A program made the position numbers and the translations under genes. From assembly GCA_963727235.1 (NCBI GenBank), contig CAVSFZ010000005.1, positions 1-64,000 on the forward strand: 64,000 bases of DNA, given 5' to 3'. The stretch comes from CAVPTL01 sp963727235 (GTDB taxonomy: Bacteria > Actinomycetota > Thermoleophilia > Gaiellales > JAICJC01). Position 1 is the stretch's first letter, and each line of letters opens with the position of its first letter. This document shows, one piece after another, positions 26,082 through 33,962 of this stretch. A model generated the notes under the pieces. The model was not told where the DNA came from. It did no database searches and worked only from the letters and a program-made list of their open reading frames with translations.

Positions 26082-27095
26082 CTAAAGCCTGATTTCGGCG
26101 TGGCGGTCCTGCGAGAACAGGTGGATCGAGTCGACGAATCGCACCCTGTTGCAGCGCGAGCACAGGACGATCGAGTGACTACGCGCACCCTCGGCCATGT
26201 ACCGCACTCCGCGCAACAGGTCGCCGTTTGAGATCCCCGACGCGACCACGATCACGTCGCCACGCACGAGATCATCGATGCCGAAGATCTGGGAGATGTC
26301 GGTGATCCCGTACTCGGCCGCCCGGTCGATCTCCGTGCGGCTCATCGGCCACAGCTGACCCTGGATCTCCCCGCCGAGACACCGCAGCGCCGCAGCCGAG
26401 ATGATGCCGCCCAGCGCCCCGCCGATGCCGATCGCGAGGTGGTCGTTGGTACCTCGGACGGCCGCATCGATGGTGGCGGTGATATCGCCGTCGGAGATCA
26501 GCTTGATGCGGGCGCCGGCGTCTCGGATCTCGGCGATCAGATCGTCGTGGCGGGGACGGTCAAGCACGATTGCGGTGACATCGGCCACCCGCCTGCCGAA
26601 TGCGTCGGCGATCGCCTCGAGGTTCTCGGTGACGCTCTTGCGCAGATCGATGCGACCCTTCGCCACCGGGCCGACCGCCATCTTCTTCATGTACATGCGC
26701 GGAGCGCGGGTCATGCCGCCGGGCAGGGCCGCAGCCAGGATCGCGAGCGCTCCGGACTGGCCGCGGGCCAGCACCGGACCGCCTTCGACCGGGTCGCAGG
26801 CAAGCTCCAGCTCGATCCCGCCGCCACCTCCCAGATGGCTCCCTTCGGCCAGCGGGTGATCCGATTCGGGCCGGCCGATGACGACGTGCCCGTTGAGCCG
26901 CAGCCGCCCCAGCGCATCCACCATGGCATCGGTCGCCGCCTCGTCGGCACCCCGCGCGTCGCCCCGGCCGAGATACCTGCCGGCCGCGAGCGCACATCGC
27001 TCGGTGACCGACACGAGCTCGGTGCATGGACACGGCCACGCGTCTCCCGCAGAGGCGTCGAACTCAGCCGCTGCATGCATTGAGGGAACCGCCAC
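26082..27095 (-). CDS. glpX: class II fructose-1,6-bisphosphatase
   Basis: Gluconeogenic phosphatase of the GlpX family, 337 aa: TELVSVTERCALAAGRYLGRGD, DEAATDAMVDAL, GRPESDHPLAEGSHLGGGG with metal-binding acidic residues, KMAVGP, DGDITATIDAAV, IGIGGALGGIISAAAL. The N terminus has about 20 extra residues including a CPC motif; ATG 27080 is an alternative start. It follows 2-phosphoglycerate kinase by only 4 bp, so hexose synthesis and cyclic diphosphoglycerate synthesis share a transcript. Confidence 0.9.
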   Translation of the reverse strand: MAVPSMHAAAEFDASAGDAWPCPCTELVSVTERCALAAGRYLGRGDARGADEAATDAMVDALGRLRLNGHVVIGRPESDHPLAEGSHLGGGGGIELELACDPVEGGPVLARGQSGALAILAAALPGGMTRAPRMYMKKMAVGPVAKGRIDLRKSVTENLEAIADAFGRRVADVTAIVLDRPRHDDLIAEIRDAGARIKLISDGDITATIDAAVRGTNDHLAIGIGGALGGIISAAALRCLGGEIQGQLWPMSRTEIDRAAEYGITDISQIFGIDDLVRGDVIVVASGISNGDLLRGVRYMAEGARSHSIVLCSRCNRVRFVDSIHLFSQDRHAEIRL

Positions 27096-27099
27096 GAAC

Positions 27100-28071
27100 C
27101 TAGCCTAGCGCGACCGTCCGCCCTCCGGCGCGCTCCAGGATCAGGTCGATCACATCGACCAGCGCGGCGTTCATGTCCCCCGCCTCGATCACCGGCACGC
27201 CCGTCCGCTCGGCCCGTCCCACCAGGTAATCCTGAATCCGGCGGATCTCGCCGAAGCGCTGGAGATAGCGCTCCATCGCCCGTGTCCCGCCCGACTCGTA
27301 GTCGCGGAAAAGGAAGTTCGCTTGGTGTGCGTCCTCGTCGCTGATGGCGAGCACCACCTGGACGACAACGGCGGCGTGATGCCGCTCCGGAGCCACCAGC
27401 CCCGGCACCAGATGGATGCCCTCGACCACCGTCGAGAGCCCCTCCATCACCGCCCGCTCGATAATCGCGTTTGCCCCCACCGCAACCTGCTCGGCCTGTT
27501 GGATGAAGCCGTACAGCGCCCGATCCTCGGCGTCGGGATCGGGCATCGGGATGCGCAGGCCCTCACCCGCCTCGAACGAGGAGAAATGCAGGGCCGGCAT
27601 CAGCTCCTGGGCGAAAAACGCCCGCATCACCTGACGAACGGCGTCGGTGGACGTGATCCGGCTGATCCCCAGCCGAAACGCGATGTCGGTGGCCAGCGAG
27701 CTCTTGCCGGTGCCGGTCGCGCCTCCCAGCATCAGCACCAGCGGCCGGTCGAGATGCATCACCTGATGCCAGCCGTGGTACCGCGCGAGCATCGCCGGCG
27801 TGTCCTCGCGGCCCAGAACGCCCTCCACCAGACGGTGGAGCTGGTCGATCGACATCTCGTCGGCGCCGGACTCCCCCACCTCACGTTCGATCACCTGGGC
27901 GAGCTGGTAGGCGCGCTCGGCCTCAAACCCCGACAGCATCAACGTCTGCGCCATCCTGCCCTTGGAGTAGGGCAACCCCGGCCCGCGGCCGCGAATGCGC
28001 GGCTCGGCCCGCGGCGCCGCCGGCTCCTCGGGCGGGCGGCTCTCGCTGCGCCAGAAGCGAAGATCACGCAT
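27100..28071 (-). CDS. 2-phosphoglycerate kinase
   Basis: Phosphorylates 2-phosphoglycerate to 2,3-bisphosphoglycerate, the first committed step to cyclic 2,3-diphosphoglycerate in methanogens. A basic head and an ATP-cone-like segment (YSKGRMAQTLMLSGFEAERA, then AYQLAQVIEREV) precede the P-loop LVLMLGGATGTGKSSLATDI, with ITSTDAVRQVMRAFF and VEGIHLVPG as in archaeal 2-phosphoglycerate kinases. 323 aa. ATG 28071 overlaps the cyclase stop by 8 bp. Confidence 0.85.
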   Translation of the reverse strand: MRDLRFWRSESRPPEEPAAPRAEPRIRGRGPGLPYSKGRMAQTLMLSGFEAERAYQLAQVIEREVGESGADEMSIDQLHRLVEGVLGREDTPAMLARYHGWHQVMHLDRPLVLMLGGATGTGKSSLATDIAFRLGISRITSTDAVRQVMRAFFAQELMPALHFSSFEAGEGLRIPMPDPDAEDRALYGFIQQAEQVAVGANAIIERAVMEGLSTVVEGIHLVPGLVAPERHHAAVVVQVVLAISDEDAHQANFLFRDYESGGTRAMERYLQRFGEIRRIQDYLVGRAERTGVPVIEAGDMNAALVDVIDLILERAGGRTVALG

Positions 28072-29395
28072 ATCCCGCCACCGCCTGGTCGGCGAGCGCC
28101 AAAAGCGCCGAGTCCAGATCCGCATCCCCGTGGATCGAGCGCGGACGGTTGTCGCAAAAGACGATCCGTTTGCCCCGCTGCTCGGCCGCGGCCACCACCA
28201 CGTCGATGGCGGCGGCCTTCAGCTCGACCAGGAACACGTCCGCGCGATCGACCTCGGTTTGCTCCAGCGCTTCCCGCAACGCCACCCGGTTCCCCAGTGA
28301 GCCCACGACCGTGGTCACCTGTGCGCCACCATCGTCAAGCGTTGCCCGGAGACGATCGTGGATAACACTCGGCGCGGTGGTGAAGTAGGCAACCCGCTCG
28401 CCGGAAACGTCCTCGGCCGGGACCGGCTCGAGTACGGTTTCGAGTACCTGAATCCCCGGTCTCACCTGTTCGACCGCGGCTCGCACCTGCTCCACCTGCT
28501 GCGCCGATGCCAGCGGAGGCTCGCACATCGTCAACACCACCATGTCCGACACCAATACCCGAAATGGACCCATACCCGTCAACAGCTCATACGACGGTCG
28601 AACAGCCGACGTTACCAGCACCGTGCGCCCGGCCGCAACCGGCGGAATTGCCGCACCTGACCCCTCCAGCAGCAGCACATCCGGGCGCCCGGCGGCCGCC
28701 AGCTCGGCAGCCGCCCACACATTCGAGTCATAGGTTGTGCCCGCCAGCCCGCCCCCACACCGGCGGGCACCGACCGTCGGCACGCCCGCCAGCACCGCGT
28801 CCTCCAGATAGTCGGACGCCGCGTGCTGGCCGGCGCGCGCGCGCGCCAGCAACTCATGAGCCCCGATGATCGCAGCGGTGGGATCCACCGGAGTCGGCTG
28901 CGCCGGCCCGCCGCGGCCCATCGCGACCACCACCACCCGGCGGCCGGCGGCCGACAGCAGACGGGCGGTGTGGGCCGACACCGCCGTCTTTCCGATGCGC
29001 TTGCCGGTACCGATCACCGCCATCGTGGGAACATCGATCGGCGGGCGCACGGGAGCGCGAAAGTCGAAGTCAGGACCGCTGTAGCTGAGGCCCTCGGCCA
29101 AAGCGTGGCTCACCAGCCAAAACCGTCCCCGCTCCGACAGCACCGGCTCATCAGAGAGGTCAAGCACGTGCGCCGCCCCGTGGGCCCGCGCCGCCGAGAC
29201 CATCGCCCCCGCCGGGTCACCCTCGACCCGAGCCAACGGAAAGCCGTACTCAGGATCGCCATACAACTTCTCCACCCCACCCAAAAGCAGCACCGCCACC
29301 ACCTCGCACTCCCGGCCGGCCTTGGCCAACGCCGCCCGCACCACCTCAGGCTGATGCTCACCATCGACCAACGCAAGAGTCCGCGCCACAATCAC
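28064..29395 (-). CDS. cyclic 2,3-diphosphoglycerate synthetase homolog
   Basis: Closes 2,3-bisphosphoglycerate into cyclic 2,3-diphosphoglycerate, a thermoprotectant and phosphate store known from hyperthermophilic methanogens. 443 aa, near the archaeal length. Visible: ALVDGEHQPEVVRAAL at the start, the P-loop TMAVIGTGKRIGKTAVSAHT, a central LLLEGSGAAIPPVAAGRTVL block and a C-terminal alpha/beta segment ending DADLDSALLALADQAV. GTG 29395 overlaps the phosphoesterase stop (GTGA). The direct neighbour supplies its substrate, which strengthens the assignment. To my knowledge bacterial homologs remain untested. Confidence 0.82.
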   Translation of the reverse strand: MIVARTLALVDGEHQPEVVRAALAKAGRECEVVAVLLLGGVEKLYGDPEYGFPLARVEGDPAGAMVSAARAHGAAHVLDLSDEPVLSERGRFWLVSHALAEGLSYSGPDFDFRAPVRPPIDVPTMAVIGTGKRIGKTAVSAHTARLLSAAGRRVVVVAMGRGGPAQPTPVDPTAAIIGAHELLARARAGQHAASDYLEDAVLAGVPTVGARRCGGGLAGTTYDSNVWAAAELAAAGRPDVLLLEGSGAAIPPVAAGRTVLVTSAVRPSYELLTGMGPFRVLVSDMVVLTMCEPPLASAQQVEQVRAAVEQVRPGIQVLETVLEPVPAEDVSGERVAYFTTAPSVIHDRLRATLDDGGAQVTTVVGSLGNRVALREALEQTEVDRADVFLVELKAAAIDVVVAAAEQRGKRIVFCDNRPRSIHGDADLDSALLALADQAVAGYA

Positions 29396-30171
29396 CGCCC
29401 CGGGGCGGGAGAGAACTTCTCGTAGGTGAGCGTGACAGGAGAGAAGCGCACGATCGGTTCGCGGCCGTGAAACGGGAACCGGCGGTAGACGTGCACCTCG
29501 TCGGGGGAGATCTCGACCACGTTGTAGCAGGGGCGGGTGTTGCCGCGCAGTCGCAGCGAGGACACGGTGCCCGCGTTGACCACGAACAGATCCTCCAGCC
29601 GCCACGCGTACGGGACGTGCTTATGCCCTGACAGCACCAGGTTGACACCCGCCTGCTGCAGCACCTCCAGCGTGTCCCCGGCATCGTGGACGACGTTGCG
29701 CTCGCGTCCTGTGCCGGGGATCGGAAGCAGGTGGTGATGCAGCACGAACACCCGGAAATCGGCGGGTGGTGCGAACTGCTCGGTGATCCAGGTGTAGCGG
29801 CCCCGCCCGATCGTGCCGTGATCGAGATCCGGTTCGGACGAGTCGACCGCCACGAATGTGATTCCGGACTTGCGCAAGACTGTGGACCGCGGGCCGATCA
29901 ATTGCTCGAAATGGGTGTATCCCACATTCCTGGAGTCGTGGTTGCCCGGAATTGTGATCACGTCGGGGCAGTCGAGCCGATCGAGATACCCGCGGGCGTC
30001 CCGGTACTCCTGCTTGTACCCGAAGGTGGTGAGATCGCCGGAACACACCACCACGTCGGGCTCCAGGCGGTTGATCTCCTTGATCGCGCGCTCGAGCAGG
30101 TTGGCGACGAAGTAGGGCGACCCACAGTGCAAGTCGGAGAGATGCGCGATGGTGAACGGCTTGACAGCCAC
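29392..30171 (-). CDS. calcineurin-like metallophosphoesterase
   Basis: A binuclear metal phosphoesterase, 259 aa: IAHLSDLHCGSPYF (D-x-H), VVVCSGDLTTFG (G-D), TIPGNHDSRN (G-N-H-D), FVLHHHLLPIPG and NLVLSGHKHVPYA (G-H-x-H). All metal ligands are present. First gene of the operon with the cyclic diphosphoglycerate enzymes, so it might cleave that metabolite, but this is a guess. GTG 30171 has TATGAT 6 nt upstream. Confidence 0.85.
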   Translation of the reverse strand: MAVKPFTIAHLSDLHCGSPYFVANLLERAIKEINRLEPDVVVCSGDLTTFGYKQEYRDARGYLDRLDCPDVITIPGNHDSRNVGYTHFEQLIGPRSTVLRKSGITFVAVDSSEPDLDHGTIGRGRYTWITEQFAPPADFRVFVLHHHLLPIPGTGRERNVVHDAGDTLEVLQQAGVNLVLSGHKHVPYAWRLEDLFVVNAGTVSSLRLRGNTRPCYNVVEISPDEVHVYRRFPFHGREPIVRFSPVTLTYEKFSPAPGR

Positions 30172-30177
30172 ACCCCG

Positions 30178-30183
30178 ATCATA
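30178..30183 (-). promoter_or_regulatory. -10 box for leaderless start at 30171
   Basis: TATGAT on the minus strand, 6 nt before GTG 30171; the promoter of the seven-gene operon down to 23917. Confidence 0.45.
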
Positions 30184-30231
30184 TGCGCGAGTCGGCGGCA
30201 TCCGCACCCAGGACTACCATTTTGAAGCGGG

Positions 30232-30594
30232 ATGCAGGAACACCATAGCTTTCACGCGTTCGTGGGAACGAGTCCTCCACGGTTCGCCGACCCCGCGGAG
30301 CGCGAGTGCGCACTGCTGTTCGATTACCACGGCATCCCGTGGGTGTACGAACCCCACACGTTTCCGCTCGAGATCGACGAGGACGGTACGGTGCTGGAAG
30401 CGTTTACGCCGGATTTCTACCTGCCCGAACAGGATCTCTACCTCGAGATCACCACCATGAAGCAATCACTGGTCACCAAGAAGAACCGCAAGATGCGCCG
30501 GCTGCGGGTGCTGCACCCCGAGATCCGGATCAAGCTGTTCTACCGTCGAGACATCGACGCGCTGGTGCAGAAGTACGAACTTGGCGCCGCGTGA
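30232..30594 (+). CDS. PD-(D/E)XK-like small nuclease-fold protein
   Basis: 120 aa. The core FTPDFYLPEQDLYLEITTMK (P-D ... E-x-T) followed by a Lys/Arg-rich helix resembles the PD-(D/E)XK nuclease fold (Asp, Glu and downstream Lys). TACCAT lies 11 nt before the ATG. The stop overlaps the hypoxanthine phosphoribosyltransferase start (GTGA), a tight coupling with a purine salvage gene. Activity is inferred from the motif only. Confidence 0.6.
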   Translation: MQEHHSFHAFVGTSPPRFADPAERECALLFDYHGIPWVYEPHTFPLEIDEDGTVLEAFTPDFYLPEQDLYLEITTMKQSLVTKKNRKMRRLRVLHPEIRIKLFYRRDIDALVQKYELGAA

Positions 30595-31142
30595 GCGCCG
30601 CAGCCGACCCGCTGACGCCGTGCACGCCGGGTGACATCTACCTCGGCCGCGAGTTGATCGCCGACCGCGTCGCGGAGCTCGGCGAAGCGATCAGCCGCGA
30701 CTATCGGGGACGTGAGTTGGTGATGGTCACGGTGCTCAAGGGCGCGGTGGTGTTCCTGGCCGATCTCTCGCGGGCGATCACTGTCCCGCACCGGCTCGAG
30801 TTCATGGCGATCTCCGCATACCGCGGAACGACCGCCGGATCGACCGGGCGGATCCGCCTGTTGAAGGATCTCGACCGGCCGGTGCGAGACGCGCATGTGG
30901 TGATCGTCGAGGACGTGATCGACACCGGCCTGACGCTGCACTCACTGCTCAAGACGCTGCGTTTCCGCGGACCCGCGTCGATCGAGGTATGCACGCTGCT
31001 CGACCGGCCCTACCGGCGACTGGTCGACATCCCCGTGCGCTACTCCGGCTTCACGGCGCTTGACGGGTTCGTGGTCGGATACGGGTTCGACTACCGCCAG
31101 CAGTTCCGCGATCTGCCCGATATCCACGTGCTGGAGAGCTGA
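30591..31142 (+). CDS. hpt: hypoxanthine phosphoribosyltransferase
   Basis: Purine salvage: joins hypoxanthine or guanine to PRPP. 183 aa with VTVLKGAVVFLADL, the PRPP loop VVIVEDVIDTGLTLHSLL (two acidic residues then D-T-G-L-T) and the C-terminal FVVGYGFDYRQQFRDLPDI. GTG 30591 gives the GTGA overlap with the preceding gene. Confidence 0.92.
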   Translation: MSAAADPLTPCTPGDIYLGRELIADRVAELGEAISRDYRGRELVMVTVLKGAVVFLADLSRAITVPHRLEFMAISAYRGTTAGSTGRIRLLKDLDRPVRDAHVVIVEDVIDTGLTLHSLLKTLRFRGPASIEVCTLLDRPYRRLVDIPVRYSGFTALDGFVVGYGFDYRQQFRDLPDIHVLES

Positions 31143-31194
31143 CCCCGTTCAAAGCCCGATTGCGCCCGGATGAGAGGCCGCATCCAGGGAGGGC

Positions 31195-31200
31195 TACCAT
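31195..31200 (+). promoter_or_regulatory. -10 box for leaderless start at 31207
   Basis: TACCAT, 6 nt before ATG 31207 (htpX). Confidence 0.45.
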
Positions 31201-31206
31201 TCAGGT

Positions 31207-32130
31207 ATGGCTCGCCGCCGAAATCCTCTGGGGCGCGATCGCAAATTGTCCGCGCGGATACTGACCACGGCCTTTCTGCTGGGGCTGGTCTACGTGGTCG
31301 GGTTCGCCGTGCTGGCGCAGGTGTTCAACCTGGGCCTCGTCCCGATCGTGATCCTCGCCGGAGTGCTGCTCGGCGTGCAGTACTGGACGAGCGACAAGAT
31401 CGCTCTGCGCACGGCTGGTGCCAAGATCGTGACCGCCGAGGAAGCCCCTGAGCTCCACGCCTCCATCCAGCGGCTGTGCATCAGCGCCGACCTGCCGATG
31501 CCGCGGGTGGCGCTGATCGACGCCGACATGCCAAACGCCTTCGCCACCGGCCGCAGCCCGAAACACGCAGCGGTCGCGGTCACAACCGGCCTGATCCAGC
31601 GGCTCGAGCCGCACGAGCTGGAAGGCGTGATCGCACACGAGCTGAGCCACATCAAGAACCGTGACGTGGCGGTCATGACGATTGCAAGCTTCTTCGCCAT
31701 GCTGGCCGGGATCATCGTCCGCTACGGCTTCTACTTCGGCGCCTTCGGCGGGTTCGGAGGCGGACGGGATAACGACCGCGACGGCAGTGGGGCATCGCTG
31801 ATGGTGGTGATCCTCGTCTCGGTGGTCGTGTACGCACTGTCCTTCGTGCTGATCCGGACGCTCTCCCGCTACCGCGAGTTCGCAGCCGATCGCGGCGCCG
31901 CGGTGCTCACCAAGTCGCCCTCCAGCCTGGCGTCGGCGCTGGTCAAGATCTCGGGCACCATGAGCCGCATCCCCCAGAAGGACCTGCGCATGACCGAGGG
32001 CCTGAACCAGTTCTTCATCATCCCCGGCAACGTCAAGGACGGCATCTCGAACCTGTTCTCGACCCACCCGCCGTTGGAAGCTCGGCTCGAGCAGCTGCGG
32101 CAGCTCGAGCGCGAGATCGAAGCACTCTAG
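31207..32130 (+). CDS. htpX: membrane metalloprotease HtpX (M48)
   Basis: A membrane-bound Zn protease that clears damaged membrane proteins. 307 aa: two N-terminal helices (TTAFLLGLVYVVGFAVLAQV), the active site GVIAHELSHIKNRDVAVM (H-E-x-x-H), two more helices, then the third Zn ligand in YREFAADRGAAVL and a C-terminal FSTHPPLEARLEQL. It opens the Psp gene group, and PspAB follows. Confidence 0.92.
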   Translation: MARRRNPLGRDRKLSARILTTAFLLGLVYVVGFAVLAQVFNLGLVPIVILAGVLLGVQYWTSDKIALRTAGAKIVTAEEAPELHASIQRLCISADLPMPRVALIDADMPNAFATGRSPKHAAVAVTTGLIQRLEPHELEGVIAHELSHIKNRDVAVMTIASFFAMLAGIIVRYGFYFGAFGGFGGGRDNDRDGSGASLMVVILVSVVVYALSFVLIRTLSRYREFAADRGAAVLTKSPSSLASALVKISGTMSRIPQKDLRMTEGLNQFFIIPGNVKDGISNLFSTHPPLEARLEQLRQLEREIEAL

Positions 32131-32159
32131 CTTCGACGTCTGTAGGATCATCCCTGCAA

Positions 32160-32717
32160 ATGGGCTTGCTGGACTCTCTGCTGGGCCGCACGAGACTCGA
32201 GCGGCCGTCCCTCGATCGGCTGTTCGCAGTATCCACTGCGCAGGTGACCCTCTCGACCGGCCTCGGACTCGAGCCGGCTGACCGTGCCGCCATCTGTTTC
32301 AAGCCGATGTCCTCCGCGCGATTCCGGGAAAGCGGCAAGGACATCGAGGAGATGACCCGGATGGCCTTCAAGGACGAGGGCATGAAGATCGACCGCAGCG
32401 TTGACAGCTTCGGGTACGAGTGGCTGACGCTGACCAGCTCCGACTTCGAGAACCTGGTGACCACGGTCCACGTCACCGCCCAGTCGATGATCGATGAGGG
32501 TTTTGGGGAACAACTGTTGTGCGCCATGTTCGCCTTCGCCGAAAACGTCCACTTCATCTACAACTTCAAACGCGGGAAGTTCTACCCGTTCGTGCCGCGC
32601 GGCCCGCAAACGCGTGACTCCGATCGCGAGCTGGAGCTGCAGGCCAAGCTCGAGCAGGAACTCCCCATGGAACCCGAGCTGGAACGCTGGTTCCCGCTGT
32701 GGGACGCCCCCGTCTGA
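32160..32717 (+). CDS. pspAB: PspA-associated protein PspAB
   Basis: 185 aa matching the PspAB family found beside PspA and HtpX in Thermoleophilia and relatives: MGLLDSLLGRTRLERPSLDR, ICFKPMSSARFRESG, DSFGYEWLTLTSSDFENLV, then LCAMFAFAENVHFIYNFKRG and a C-terminal LERWFPLWDAPV. No membrane helix. A TAGGAT box lies 11 nt upstream. Probably modulates the PspA membrane-repair system. Confidence 0.82.
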   Translation: MGLLDSLLGRTRLERPSLDRLFAVSTAQVTLSTGLGLEPADRAAICFKPMSSARFRESGKDIEEMTRMAFKDEGMKIDRSVDSFGYEWLTLTSSDFENLVTTVHVTAQSMIDEGFGEQLLCAMFAFAENVHFIYNFKRGKFYPFVPRGPQTRDSDRELELQAKLEQELPMEPELERWFPLWDAPV

Positions 32718-33682
32718 TGCTCGAATACAACCGCGAAGCCGCTCGGGAAGCCAGACGCCGTCGGATCAGGCGGGAGCGGATGATCGGCGCAGGCACGCTG
32801 ATCGCGGTCGTCCTCGGCGCCGGGGTGATGCTGTGGCCACACGGCTCCCAGACCCGCACCACCGCGGCCGTCGATCAGCCGAAGCCGAAGCCGCCGCCAC
32901 AGCTGCCGCGAGGTGGGCGGCAGATCCTCCCGAACTTCCGCGTGGTCGCCTACGACGGCGCTCCCCAGACGCCGGTGCTGGGGCCGCTGGGAGTCGGCAC
33001 CCGGGATCAGGCCGCCGCCAAGCTGAACCAGCAGGCAGAGGCATACGACACCCCGAAACGGCCGGTGCTACCGGCGATGGAGCTGATCGCGACCATTGCC
33101 CAGCGCGACGCCGGCCTCGACGGCAACTACAACGCCCGCCAGGAGGACGACGTGATCGCCGACTACCTGGCCGCCGCCCGCCGCGCCAAGATGCTGCTGA
33201 TCCTCGACATCCAGCCCGGCCAGTCCAGCTTCATGACCGAGGTGCACCACTTTGGCAAGTGGCTGCGGCAGCCCGACGTAGGCATCGCGATGGATCCCGA
33301 GTGGAGCATGCAGCCCGGGGAGGTTCCCGGCACTGTGATCGGCTCGACCAACGCGACGATCGTGAATCAGGTGGCCGGCTACATGGCCGGCTTCGTGCGC
33401 AAGTACAAGCTGCCCCAGAAGCTCCTGATGGTGCACCAGTTCACATCCGACATGATCAAGAACCGGGGCCAGATCCAGACCGTCCCGGGGATCGCGACCG
33501 CGGTCACGGTCGACGGTTGGGGCGGTCGCGCCGCCAAGCTCTCGAAGTACCACCTGTTCGCCCGCACCAAGCCGGGTCGGTACAACGGCCTGAAGCTGTT
33601 CTACACGCAGGACACCAACCTGATGAAGCCGCGCGAGGTGATGCATCTGCATCCCTCGCCGGACGTGATCGTCTACCAGTAG
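32717..33682 (+). CDS. secreted or anchored protein of unknown function
   Basis: 321 aa: basic head, one membrane helix (IGAGTLIAVVLGAGVMLW), Pro/Lys linker, then a globular domain that looks like a TIM-barrel hydrolase without an assigned family (VVAYDGAPQTPVLGPLGVGT, LLILDIQPGQSSFMTEV, VGIAMDPEWSM). Conserved acidic residues (D in LDIQPG, D and E in AMDPEW) could be catalytic. The ATG shares one base with the pspAB stop (TGATG), so it is coupled to the Psp genes. Confidence 0.65.
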   Translation: MLEYNREAAREARRRRIRRERMIGAGTLIAVVLGAGVMLWPHGSQTRTTAAVDQPKPKPPPQLPRGGRQILPNFRVVAYDGAPQTPVLGPLGVGTRDQAAAKLNQQAEAYDTPKRPVLPAMELIATIAQRDAGLDGNYNARQEDDVIADYLAAARRAKMLLILDIQPGQSSFMTEVHHFGKWLRQPDVGIAMDPEWSMQPGEVPGTVIGSTNATIVNQVAGYMAGFVRKYKLPQKLLMVHQFTSDMIKNRGQIQTVPGIATAVTVDGWGGRAAKLSKYHLFARTKPGRYNGLKLFYTQDTNLMKPREVMHLHPSPDVIVYQ

Positions 33683-33683
33683 C

Positions 33684-33962
33684 TCAGCCGGGGACCGCGC
33701 CGTCGCCGGCAAACGCTTCGCGCGCCTCTTCGAGCGTGGTGCCGGGGTGCGGAAGCACGTGATCCGACGTCACCAACTCGGCGTCGCCGACCCGCTCACC
33801 CGTGGTCGTCACGAACTCGATCAAGGCGTCGAAGCTCGCCCGGAAGGCAGCTTCGTCGCCCGCGGCGGCCGCATTGGCGACCGCGTTATCGAGTTCGTTG
33901 AGAGGGCCGATCTGGTCATCGTCGAGCCGGAACTGACCGTGTTCGAGGATCCGGACGATCAC
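33684..33962 (-). CDS. pspAA: PspA-associated protein PspAA
   Basis: 92 aa: MIVRILEHGQFRLDDDQIGP, LNELDNAVANAAAAGDEAAF and LVTSDHVLPHPGTTLEEARE match the PspAA family that accompanies PspA in actinobacteria. GTG 33962 overlaps the pspA stop (GTGA). The product is predicted cytoplasmic. Confidence 0.85.
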   Translation of the reverse strand: MIVRILEHGQFRLDDDQIGPLNELDNAVANAAAAGDEAAFRASFDALIEFVTTTGERVGDAELVTSDHVLPHPGTTLEEAREAFAGDGAVPG

